9,188 nt of DNA, taken from the NCBI GenBank assembly GCA_964581505.1, contig CAZOOR010000079.1, positions 1 to 9,188 on the forward strand, in the 5' to 3' direction. The first letter of the stretch is position 1. Every line of letters starts with the position of its first letter. This DNA is from CAZOOR01 sp964581505 (GTDB taxonomy: Bacteria > Bacteroidota > Ignavibacteria > Kapaibacteriales > UBA2268). The notes beneath the pieces were generated by a model. The model was not told the DNA's origin, did no database searches, and was given only the letters and a program-made list of their open reading frames with translations. The translations under genes were made by a program, and so were the position numbers. Below, piece by piece: positions 1 through 8,400 of the stretch.

Positions 1-320
1 GCGGTTTGATTGGGAGGAACTTTTAAATGCCCAACGCCCCATATTATCACCGTTGGGACAGAATTCGCTACGCTTATCTTTAGATTGGACTGTTAACCTA
101 CACTTTCCCACTATTGCTTTCTACTTCCCCATTTTCCCTGTAATTACATTCATATTATCATCAAAATAACAATGAAAAACAAAATCGGCAAATGTAATTA
201 GGTAGAATGTTTTTATTCTGCTATCGTACCATCTGATTATTGCATATTCCCACTACTGACGATATTGTTCTTTTGCTGTATTCTGTAATGAATGCAAAAT
301 ATTAATACGTGATAAATACA
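1..320. other. Left intergenic flank without a convincing gene
   Basis: A plus-strand frame is open from the window edge (base 2) to a stop at 167-169, but it has no visible start or recognisable domain, so it could be a gene tail or part of a dispersed repeat. An inverted repeat, CCCAACG (30-36) with CGTTGGG (51-57), could form a 7-pair hairpin with a 14-base loop. The octamer TGTAATTA occurs at 139-146 and again near 193. A weak hairpin AGAAT/ATTCT lies at 204-219. Nothing else was recognised. Confidence 0.5.
121..164 (+). repeat. Flanking direct repeat, left copy
   Basis: This 44-bp segment matches 8971-9014 at 39 of 44 positions, in the same orientation and without gaps. It ends in a perfectly shared 16-base stretch starting TTCATATTATCATC. 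Similarity stops on both sides. It contains the palindrome TGTAATTACA (139-148). It lies near the end of a start-less open frame (2-169) whose reading of this segment (YFPIFPVITFILSS) is echoed by the right copy. It is probably a dispersed genomic repeat rather than a gene. Confidence 0.6.
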
Positions 321-359
321 TAACAAAGCCCGAACGCAAGTCCGGGCTTTGTTATTTTT
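321..359 (+). terminator. Second, possibly bidirectional hairpin terminator
   Basis: TAACAAAGCCCG (321-332) pairs perfectly with CGGGCTTTGTTA (343-354). Inside the 12-pair stem, an A-C mismatch and two further pairs close a GCAA tetraloop. On the plus strand the stem runs into a U-rich tail (TTATTTTTATTT), which makes a good terminator for anything entering from the left. On the minus strand the tail (TGTATTTATC) is weaker, so it could act as a backup for the operon terminator. No plus-strand gene in the window is seen to use it. Confidence 0.7.
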
Positions 360-368
360 ATTTGCCCC

Positions 369-399
369 AAAAACACAGCCGCCCCCGAAGGGGCAGCCG
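369..399 (-). terminator. Intrinsic terminator of the four-gene operon
   Basis: Read on the minus strand, bases 399-376 fold into a 10-pair stem closed by a UUCG tetraloop: a GCCCC/GGGGC core extended by pairs that include two G-U wobbles. A run of five U (373-369) follows after a two-base UG. The stem starts 17 bases after the stop codon of the secreted-protein gene. On the plus strand no U-run follows, so it is directional. This is a textbook intrinsic terminator. Confidence 0.85.
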
Positions 400-416
400 G
401 ATTGTTAATCAATTTG

Positions 417-3400
417 TTATTTAATAATGTTCAGTACCTTTGTCTTGCTGAAACCGTCTGCCTTCAGAGTGTAATAATATGTCCCACTCGTCAAACCTTC
501 CGTTCCGAATACAACAATATGACGTCCTGCGGCAAATGCCTGATTATCGACTATCCTTGCAACTTCGACACCCAACTCATTTGTCAGAGTTAACGTTACG
601 TTCGAGAAATAGCGTTCTGCTTCGAATTGGAATGTAATATTATTATCGCTCGGATTTGGATAGCAATTGAATAATCGCATTAATCGAATATCATCATTAT
701 CGCCTTCGTCTTCGACTGATGTTATTGGTATTTCAACCGAACCGCCTGATAGTTTGAAGCCTTCTTCATTATAAACTGCAAAGCTAATATTAAATAAATC
801 GTCCTGTTTATCCTTCGGATAGGAGTATGTTAGCACAATCGGTTCATTATCATCAGTTGGTGATATAATCCAATCCATCGGAATTGAATCATGCATAAAT
901 CGTCTGGACCTGTCGTCATCATTGAGGGTATAGACAACGCCTTTGTATTTAACCATACTCATCACTATACTGCTGTCCGTTTTTATTGGTCTGCCGACTG
1001 CCTCGAAGATTATATCATCATCATCTGTATGCAGTTTGAAACTGGCAATACCTTCTTTATAAATATTCATATTCTCAAGTTTAAACGTTATTGTTTTGAA
1101 TATCCTGCCTGCTGGTAGTTCTATTCTTGTCAGCTTGTCGCCTGGACCGTCGTAGGGTACTTGAGCAACAGCATTAAAGAATTCAGGCCAAGTGGCTTTT
1201 GGGAACCCATCAATTTTTTTCTCGAAATTGACTGTAACGCTATTATCAAACATATAATCCGCCTTGGGATTTTTGAATTCAAGTGCCCACATAACTAATG
1301 AATCAAGTATGAATGGTGAGTCAAATTTGAAAGTTGCTTCATTATCTTTAATGGTTGCCTCTTTTCCTGTATTAATATTTTTCATTGTAACAATTTGAAC
1401 GCCTTCCAATGGTTTAAATACTACCATATCTATTCCTGTTCCGCTACTGCTTTCGGGGTTATACAGAGTCAATGTACCGTGTGTCAGGTCATCCATTACA
1501 ATATCTGCAGGCGGGGGAGGTTTAGTCCCATTATTTTCAGGATGTGGTATTATAATTTCCCTTTTAACAAGTGTATCACATGTACAGCAAGTATTATCTG
1601 TTATGTAATATCTTATCCAATATGTTAATGTATCCTCTATTATGTTACCTTCAGGCATATTTTCAATTGAGCACCAAAGTGAATAATATGAAATTTGATA
1701 GAATAACATCGCACCTGTTCCAGATCCTGTAGCAGATATATCAATTGAGGGTGTAGTAATAAAATCTCCCCAAATTAATTCATTATCACCTTCAGATGTT
1801 CGAGGTAATGAATTAGAAATATCGAAAGGAGAAACTCCCAACTGTGGTGCTGGTCCCGTATTTGTGTAGTTCCAGCTCCCAGGTGCATATGTATCTACAC
1901 CAGAAAATCTTGTTCTAAGAGGCATAGAGTAGCTTACATCAGAACTTCCATCACCGTTGATATCAATTTCAACTTCTCTAAATGCTCTTACTAAATGCAT
2001 AGCAACTCTTGTTGTAGGTAGTGGACCAGTATGCAATGTGCCAAAATAATATTGATGGAAATAGTGAACATAATTGTTATTAGAATTATTATGAGGTAAA
2101 TTCATACATGGACCTCCACCATTCCAGAAGCTTACATTCCCAGATTCTATAGTGTGTTTCCAAAAAAACTTCTCACAGCAGTCACAAGCCAAATCGAAAG
2201 TATCCGGCGGGCATACAATTTTATTATTTGCATCTAAATATTGTAATATTGCTTGTGTTGCTTTACCGGGAACACTTCTACCAAGGCATATCTTAAAGTT
2301 ATGGTCACCTGCTTTCAAATATCCCTCATTATTAGTAAATCTACTATTATTATTGCTACTATTACTAAAAGTCCATTGCTGCGGACTTGAAGACACACTT
2401 GTACCAACTGGTCCATTCAAGTAAGAAAATTCCAATGTTTTAATATTATTTTTGTCGCATTCAGAATGAATCGTTAAATCAAAGCAACATTGCAAATCAG
2501 GGTCATCTGTTTTATATTTAATCGGGTCTTCGACAGTTACACCTTCACAAGTACAAGAACTGTCGCATTCAATAGTCGCCCTAACTGGGTCGCAGGGTTC
2601 ATTATAATCTTTGTCGCTATAGTAATCGAGCAAATGCACCACGACAGGGAATTGAGTCGGATTCGAGGGAGACGGGAAACACATTTTAAAAGTATGAACA
2701 CCCTGTGGCAAATAGCTGTCCGGGAATTCCACTAAGTATCCTCCCATACCGGATGGGAATACTGACCATCCACCGGGCGCACTAATTGGCGTCAATGGAC
2801 TTACTGCAGGGAATTGAAACCACAGTCTGTTGACAAACAACATATCACACTTAACATCAAGTTCAATTCTCCAACAACAATTATCAGGGTCATTCAAATT
2901 AATAACTGAAATTATCTCATAATTCGGATTGCCGTATTCATCGGCGCAGAGACATGGCTCACTACTATCTTGACAACATTCTAAAGGTGCATTATCCGGT
3001 GTCCAGTTAATATGTGTGGTAGAAGTAGAATTATTTGTACTTGTAAAATCATGGAGAATTGTGCCAAAATCAGGCGAATAAATTTCATCAATTAATACAG
3101 GATAATATGAATACAAATTATTATCAGTTAAATTGCATTCATGCATAGTTGAAACTATATCATGTGATGTTCTTGCCTTATCCCAGAATCGTATTTCATC
3201 CATTTTCCCGTCAAAAAAATAGTCACTAATTGCACTGGGACCATCATTACCTTGCCAATTCCCAAGTTTAATACCTGATGGAATAGGTGATGGTGTAGAT
3301 AGAGTAGTAATAAGTTTAGTGGCAGTTAACAATGGTACGGAACCACTTGCCGGATGAACATAAATAGAAATTTTCTTATGTCCCGGTCTCGGGTCCCAAA

Positions 3401-4175
3401 CCCCTGCCACATGTATCCAACCCCTAATACTTGTCATATCTACACCTACAGTCTGTGTCAGAGTATTTCCAACGCTAAATACTAAATGATTCTTTCTATA
3501 TCCGCCATGGCCAAAACCAAGATATACACTATTTCCTGGAGTAGTTGGAGTTGTTACATCCGAAAAACTTGCAAGCATTTGGCTGTATCCGAAGTCAGTT
3601 GGTAGCGTTGTGTAGGGTGATAAATAAAACCACATTTCCCAAGTATTCCCACTATTGGTTGTTGGAGATAAAAACGTGCCGCTGCTTATATCTATATCCT
3701 CATGATATCTATTATTAAAAGCAATTGCCCAACAATTCTCGCTTACGGCATGAGCAATCCTCGTTGTATCTTTTTTTAATGTACCATTCAGACTATCAAG
3801 TGTTGACCAAACAATACTTACCATTGCATCGTCACCGTTGAGTTCAAAATGGAAAACACCAGCTTCCTCTCCATAATAGAAAGGCGTTTCTCCAAAGAAT
3901 ATTAGAGATTGTCTTGTTGCCGTATCGAGCAGGCTTCTCCAAGCTCTGGTATTTGCCTCTCCTGAAGTTGATGGATTTGAAAAAGTAATTCCATCAGTTA
4001 TAATTTCAAGTCTTACTTGCTTTACTGATAAACGATTCTTATGTTCAAAAGAAAACTTGAATTTCGTATAATCGCCCGGTGTTTCAGGCGTAAATCTAAT
4101 CTCAGTTGAATCCTGAGAATATAGATTAGCTATACCGAATATTATTAAAAATAATACACTTAGTACCCTCTTCAC
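417..4175 (-). CDS. Secreted LamG-like, cysteine-rich protein with T9SS type A sorting domain
   Basis: The protein has 1252 residues and is predicted to be exported by Sec and then moved across the outer membrane by the type IX system. Residues 1-20 form a signal peptide (basic MKR, hydrophobic core, likely cut near YSQ). Residues about 145-365 look like a LamG/concanavalin A-type jelly roll, with the typical late motif DGKMDEIRFWDKART. Two cysteine-patterned repeats follow (about 400-537 and 538-667), then a DINGDGSSD calcium-loop-like motif at 738-746, a CCTC cluster at 863-866, a proline linker PPPPA at 886-890, and undefined beta-rich sequence. The C-terminal 85 residues start at CYPNP (Y1172) and end in VLNIIK, as T9SS sorting domains do. 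The start is GTG, chosen because GAGGTGA lies 4 bases upstream. It is the last operon gene, 32 bp after the small receiver gene. No catalytic motif was recognised. An adhesive or structural surface role is an inference. Confidence 0.93.
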   Translation of the reverse strand: MKRVLSVLFLIIFGIANLYSQDSTEIRFTPETPGDYTKFKFSFEHKNRLSVKQVRLEIITDGITFSNPSTSGEANTRAWRSLLDTATRQSLIFFGETPFYYGEEAGVFHFELNGDDAMVSIVWSTLDSLNGTLKKDTTRIAHAVSENCWAIAFNNRYHEDIDISSGTFLSPTTNSGNTWEMWFYLSPYTTLPTDFGYSQMLASFSDVTTPTTPGNSVYLGFGHGGYRKNHLVFSVGNTLTQTVGVDMTSIRGWIHVAGVWDPRPGHKKISIYVHPASGSVPLLTATKLITTLSTPSPIPSGIKLGNWQGNDGPSAISDYFFDGKMDEIRFWDKARTSHDIVSTMHECNLTDNNLYSYYPVLIDEIYSPDFGTILHDFTSTNNSTSTTHINWTPDNAPLECCQDSSEPCLCADEYGNPNYEIISVINLNDPDNCCWRIELDVKCDMLFVNRLWFQFPAVSPLTPISAPGGWSVFPSGMGGYLVEFPDSYLPQGVHTFKMCFPSPSNPTQFPVVVHLLDYYSDKDYNEPCDPVRATIECDSSCTCEGVTVEDPIKYKTDDPDLQCCFDLTIHSECDKNNIKTLEFSYLNGPVGTSVSSSPQQWTFSNSSNNNSRFTNNEGYLKAGDHNFKICLGRSVPGKATQAILQYLDANNKIVCPPDTFDLACDCCEKFFWKHTIESGNVSFWNGGGPCMNLPHNNSNNNYVHYFHQYYFGTLHTGPLPTTRVAMHLVRAFREVEIDINGDGSSDVSYSMPLRTRFSGVDTYAPGSWNYTNTGPAPQLGVSPFDISNSLPRTSEGDNELIWGDFITTPSIDISATGSGTGAMLFYQISYYSLWCSIENMPEGNIIEDTLTYWIRYYITDNTCCTCDTLVKREIIIPHPENNGTKPPPPADIVMDDLTHGTLTLYNPESSSGTGIDMVVFKPLEGVQIVTMKNINTGKEATIKDNEATFKFDSPFILDSLVMWALEFKNPKADYMFDNSVTVNFEKKIDGFPKATWPEFFNAVAQVPYDGPGDKLTRIELPAGRIFKTITFKLENMNIYKEGIASFKLHTDDDDIIFEAVGRPIKTDSSIVMSMVKYKGVVYTLNDDDRSRRFMHDSIPMDWIISPTDDNEPIVLTYSYPKDKQDDLFNISFAVYNEEGFKLSGGSVEIPITSVEDEGDNDDIRLMRLFNCYPNPSDNNITFQFEAERYFSNVTLTLTNELGVEVARIVDNQAFAAGRHIVVFGTEGLTSGTYYYTLKADGFSKTKVLNIIK

Positions 4176-4179
4176 AATA

Positions 4180-4186
4180 TCACCTC
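4180..4186 (-). promoter_or_regulatory. Strong Shine-Dalgarno site deciding a GTG start
   Basis: The minus strand reads GAGGTGA, then four bases, then GTG at 4175. The site is what supports the GTG start and the complete signal peptide of the secreted protein. The only nearby upstream ATG (in CTATGAGG) reads into TGA after two codons. Confidence 0.75.
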
Positions 4187-4207
4187 ATAGGTTTATTAAT
4201 AAAAAAT

Positions 4208-4534
4208 TTATATGAAATCGGATAAATTTGCTTTTTTCAGTATAAATCCCTTTGTATTGTCATCTCGGCGTAGCATTTTGTGAAAATCATCATTGATAAG
4301 TGTGAGAATATTTAAATTATCATATTCTAAAAGTTTTATCCCTGAATTCCCCTCTTTGTCAATGAAATTAAAATCCACAACTACTAATGCCGGTTTTTCT
4401 ATTTTTGCCAATTTAATAATACTAGTAAATTTGACTTCTTCATTGATTTGTATCTCTTCGCCACACTTCATCAATTGCAATTTGATTTGCTTCACTGCAT
4501 TCTCGCCAAGTCCGATAATACTTATATATCTCAA
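4208..4534 (-). CDS. Small degenerate CheY-like receiver-domain protein
   Basis: This 108-residue protein is probably cytoplasmic and resembles a stand-alone response-regulator receiver. Its strand/helix order fits: a beta-1-like YISIIGLG at the N-terminus, then KPALVVVDF with an aspartate at 54 in the phosphoacceptor position, ILTLI with a threonine at 78, and GFILKKA with lysines at 100-101 in the place of the conserved lysine. The acidic pair that normally follows strand 1 and binds magnesium is missing (GLGEN stands there), and the protein is slightly shorter than the usual ~120 residues. Phosphorylation may therefore be impaired or unconventional. The start is TTG, directly preceded by an in-frame stop, with GAAAGGA 10 bases upstream. 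The first ATG (M22) would remove strand 1. It lies 123 bp after the LytTR gene and 32 bp before the secreted-protein gene. The receiver assignment is by pattern only. Confidence 0.72.
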   Translation of the reverse strand: MRYISIIGLGENAVKQIKLQLMKCGEEIQINEEVKFTSIIKLAKIEKPALVVVDFNFIDKEGNSGIKLLEYDNLNILTLINDDFHKMLRRDDNTKGFILKKANLSDFI

Positions 4535-4544
4535 TTAATATCAA

Positions 4545-4578
4545 TCCTTTCATAAATTTCCGATGTAAACTTATGAAA
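4545..4578 (-). promoter_or_regulatory. Shine-Dalgarno site within a possible hairpin before the small receiver gene
   Basis: The minus strand carries GAAAGGA (4551-4545), 10 bases before the TTG start at 4534. Its first four bases belong to the right arm of an inverted repeat, TTTCATAA (4578-4571) with TTATGAAA (4555-4548), separated by 15 bases. An RNA hairpin here could partly hide the ribosome site. The stem is AT-rich and weak, so a regulatory effect is only a possibility. Confidence 0.4.
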
Positions 4579-4602
4579 TGCAATAAAAATGGAAAACCAC
4601 AA

Positions 4603-4637
4603 ATGAGTGAGTGTAGTTGAGTAATGAGTAGATGTAG
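4603..4637. repeat. Paired 14-bp imperfect direct repeats at 21-bp period
   Basis: ATGAGTGAGTGTAG (4603-4616) recurs as ATGAGTAGATGTAG (4624-4637), 11 of 14 identical, exactly 21 bp apart. The pair sits in the 123-bp gap after the LytTR regulator gene. Two direct repeats about two helical turns apart is the usual layout of LytTR-family sites. The bases do not clearly match a published LytTR consensus, so the role is speculative. The gap also holds an inverted repeat, AATTGTA-CT-TACAATT (4650-4665), that spans the regulator stop codon. Confidence 0.4.
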
Positions 4638-4657
4638 AGATATATGATTAATTGTAC

Positions 4658-5419
4658 TTACAATTTTGCGAATAAATGCAAAAATTGTTCTTTCTTGCGT
4701 ATGGATATTTCGACTTCACTATTATCGGACATAATTGCATAGCCACCTTTACCTTTAATATATTTTGATACGTGGAACATATTGATAAGAAATGAATTAT
4801 GTACTCTGCAGAAATTAAAATCGGACAGCAATGCCTCGTAACTTTTCAAAGTATGACAAATTAATAAACTTTTACCATTAACAAGATAAAATTTTGTGTA
4901 GTTGCTTTCGGCTTGACATTTAATAATATCGTTAATTTTTAAAAATTCATATCCGTTTTCAACCGGTAGTGCAATTTTTTCCGGCACAGGTTGATTTTTT
5001 TGCTCTTTCAATAGATTATAATTCTTGCTTGAATTCTCGTTGCTGATTTTATTCACAGCTTTTTTAATACCTTCTACTAATTCCTTAGTATCAATAGGTT
5101 TAAGCAAATAGTCCAAAGCAGAGAATTTAATGGCACGAATAGCATAATAATTATATGCAGTTGCAAAAATTACCTTAAATGAAATATCTTCAAATGCATC
5201 CAAAGCGTCAAAACCAGTGCCGTCAGATAATTCAATATCCAGGAACACAATGGACGGTTGATATTTTTTAATTGTTTCTATAGCAGAAGCAACGGAATCG
5301 GCTTCGTGGCAATCAAACATATAAGGGAAATTGTCATTAATAGCTTTCTTAATAATTTCCCTACCGTGCCTTTCGTCATCAACGATTACGATAGATATTG
5401 ATTCATTTTTATTATACAT
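4658..5419 (-). CDS. LytTR-family response regulator transcription factor
   Basis: This is the DNA-binding response regulator of the cassette, 253 residues from the chosen start. Residues 6-125 are a complete receiver: acidic pair D14-D15 in IVIVDDE, phosphoacceptor D61 in VFLDIEL, T87 in FATAY, and K107 in LLKP. After a linker (about 125-148), residues 149-253 form a LytTR domain with the typical RVHNSFLIN motif (205-213). LytTR domains bind DNA through beta strands, usually at paired direct repeats. The frame is also open from a GTG at 5428, but that GTG lies inside the AGGTGA Shine-Dalgarno sequence. The ATG at 5419 has better spacing (5 bases) than the ATG at 5422 (2 bases), so 5419 was chosen. 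The gene overlaps the end of the kinase gene by 8 bases, which suggests translational coupling and a cognate pair. The identification is secure; the target genes are unknown. Confidence 0.95.
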   Translation of the reverse strand: MYNKNESISIVIVDDERHGREIIKKAINDNFPYMFDCHEADSVASAIETIKKYQPSIVFLDIELSDGTGFDALDAFEDISFKVIFATAYNYYAIRAIKFSALDYLLKPIDTKELVEGIKKAVNKISNENSSKNYNLLKEQKNQPVPEKIALPVENGYEFLKINDIIKCQAESNYTKFYLVNGKSLLICHTLKSYEALLSDFNFCRVHNSFLINMFHVSKYIKGKGGYAIMSDNSEVEISIRKKEQFLHLFAKL

Positions 5420-8400
5420 CATTATCACCTGGTCTTTGTTTTAACATAAGAATTACTTCAGTACCGGCCGGACTACCGTCATTATTTTTTATATCAATAA
5501 TTTCGACAGAAGATTCCAAGAGTTCGATACGTTTTTTATTAACTGTTGTCCCCATCGATTTATAATTATTTTCGGATTTCATAGACATAGAAAGTTCCCT
5601 TCCAATTCCATTATCAATAATCTTACATCTCAGATAATTATTATCCATACTGAAAGTAATTTTAAGCATCCCGTTTGGCAAAGTATGAATTTTTCCATGG
5701 CGAATAGAGTTTTCCACATAAGGTTGTAATAAAAGAACCGGAACTTCAATTAGTTCAATATTAACATTCTTTGCAATTTCAAAACTATAGCTGAAACAAT
5801 TCTCAAAACGTAACTGTTCCAATTCGAGATACTGTTTCAAATTGTCAATTTCTACTGAGAGAGGTATATAGGTATGTGACGAATTTTCTAAAACACACCT
5901 AAGTAGTCTCGAAAATTTTAGAAGATATATTGCCGAGCGTTTGTTTTCACTTTTCTTTATTAGATTTAAGATTGAATTTAGTGAATTAAAAATGAAATGT
6001 GGATTCATCTGTGCTTGTACGGCTTTTATTTGATATTCAAGCAGCAATCTCTTTCTTTTTTCTTTTAGTTTTGACTGGTGAATACGCAATCCGATTATAG
6101 ATGCAATGACAAGTATCATAAGAAATATTCCGAATGCCTTGAACCACAACGTTTTCCAAAATGGAGGGACAATACTTATATAGATGGTGATAGGTCGTGC
6201 AGTCCAAATACCGTCGCTATTGCATCCCTTTGCCTTAAAAATATAATTCCCCGGTGCAAGATTCTCGAATGATACTATTCTGTTTCGTCCGCGTTCTATC
6301 CATTCTGACGATACATCTGTCATTTTATAAGCATATTTATTCTCTTTCGAGTTTAAAAAACTTAATACTGCCAATTCGAATGAAAAATAATTATTATCCC
6401 AATCAATTATTACCGAATCTTTGTCATTCAATTCATAAAATATTTCTTTATTGAAAATCTTGAATGATGAAATAGCAATAAGAGGTTTTCCTTTTTGTGG
6501 TTTCAATTTTTCAGGATTGAATTTTGTAAAACCGTTTAATCCGCCGAAATATAAAAAACCTTTTGAACATTTAAAGTCAGCATGGAATGAATAATCATTA
6601 TTAATGAAACCGTTACTCGTAGTAAAGACTTTGAATTTACCGGTTCGCTGCTCAAATTTAACAAGTCCTTTTCCCGTCCCAAGCCATAAATTATTTGAAT
6701 TATCGCATCGAAGAGAAACTACTCCGCTATTCGGCAATCCTTCCTTGATGGTGAACGAAGCAAAATCATCTGTATCATAGTTGTATTTACTAATTCCCGA
6801 ACCATAAACACCAAACCACAGATTATTATTCAAATCCTCAGAAATTGACCAAATATTATTTCCACAAATTGAATGCTTATCTTTACTATTAAATTTATAA
6901 ATTTTGAAATTTTTTCTTTTTGTTTGCCATTTTAATAATCTTGTTTCGGTTCCTACCCAGATTGTTTTCCTATGGTCTTGGTAAATAGTCCAAATACGGT
7001 CAATGAGTTTTATTTTATTAAATTCATTAGAGTTGGATTTCTTTTCATTATTAAAATGTAACAACATTTCTTCATTCTTGTTGAAAATCCAAAGTCCATT
7101 TATTGTTCCAATCCACAAATTTTTATCTTTATCCCTTAGTATGGACCATACCCGCTCATAATACTTTGAGTTACGAATACTTAAATTATTATTATAATGA
7201 TTATTAGAAAATGTCATTTTTATCGGGTCATAAATGACAATGCCGTTATTTGTGCCAATAAATATTTTCCCATTATAATCCTGATATATGACATTAATGA
7301 CATTAGAAAGCATTTGCGGTTCATTCTCAGTATTTATTGTCCGCCATTTTTTTGTACCTTTCGAATATATACACAAGCCGTTATTTGTGCCAATATATGT
7401 GTTGCCAATGCAGTCAAGCAAAATTGCTCTAATGAAGTTATTATTTATTGAATTAATAATATCACTATGCCGGAAATTAATTATATTAGGGTCTTCATCT
7501 GTAACTTTTACTACTCCACCAATTGACCTTATCCAAATAATTCCATGCCTGTCTGTTGTCATCGTATTGCCATAATGTAAGCAGGGAACCTGATTTGTGT
7601 TTAATCTGATATTTTCAGAGAATTGACTTTTGGCTTGATTGATCTGCCCGAGAAAATATATCCCATCCAATGCATTACTTTTTTTTATCCGCTTTTTATC
7701 ATCACTTTCTATAGTTAGCCAAAATTTTTTCCCATCATCAATATAAAGACGTGATTTGAAGTCCGGTTTAAAAGAAATATTTCCATAATAATAATTCTCT
7801 AAAATATCACCAGTTTTATGGGAAAAAAGCAAAAGTTTGCACCCTGTATGTTTATCAGATATATGAATAAATATATTGTTCAAACTATCAAAACCTGCTA
7901 TAGTAAGTATTCTTCCTAAAGGACTATTAAATTGACTTAAAATTACAAAACGAGCTTCCTTATGAATGAATTTAAGAAGAGTAATCTTTTTTATGATTTT
8001 TTCAGAATTTAAAATTAAATATACATTATTATTTGCATCTACCTTTATAGAATTGATTCTTTTTGTTTTGAATAGATTCGATATTTTCTCGTTCATTTTA
8101 TATGGTATTCTAAACCCTTTTCTTCCCGGAATAAATATGTTCAACTTGAAACCGGCATTTAACCATAGGATACTATCCGAAGTAATAAATATAGATGAGA
8201 TGGTATTTGAGCTTATTGAAGTTAAATCATCAGGATTGTGTATATACCTAATGACGTCTTTTGTCTTCTTATTGAAGTAATTCAGTCCGGCATTATATGT
8301 ACCAACCCATATATTGCCCTTTGTGTCTTCGCAAATTGATGCAATATGATTTCCGGAAAGTGAATTTGAGTCAAACGGTATATGTTGAAACACTTTAAAT

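Noticed and set aside
2..169. Plus-strand open frame of 55 codons running in from the left edge, containing NAQRPILSPLGQNSLRLS
   Set aside because: It has no visible start and no recognisable domain, and its end overlaps a dispersed repeat. It may be the tail of a gene outside the window, but this could not be supported.
402..2735. Several plus-strand frames of 63-90 codons opposite the secreted-protein gene
   Set aside because: They lie antisense to a well-supported gene and show no signal peptide, domain or ribosome site of their own.
5420..5428. GTG or first ATG as the start of the LytTR regulator
   Set aside because: The GTG lies within the ribosome site and the first ATG is only 2 bases from it; the ATG at 5419 has normal spacing.
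6078..8280. Plus-strand frames of 64-104 codons opposite the kinase gene
   Set aside because: They are antisense shadows of the repeated propeller coding sequence and have no domain or regulatory support.
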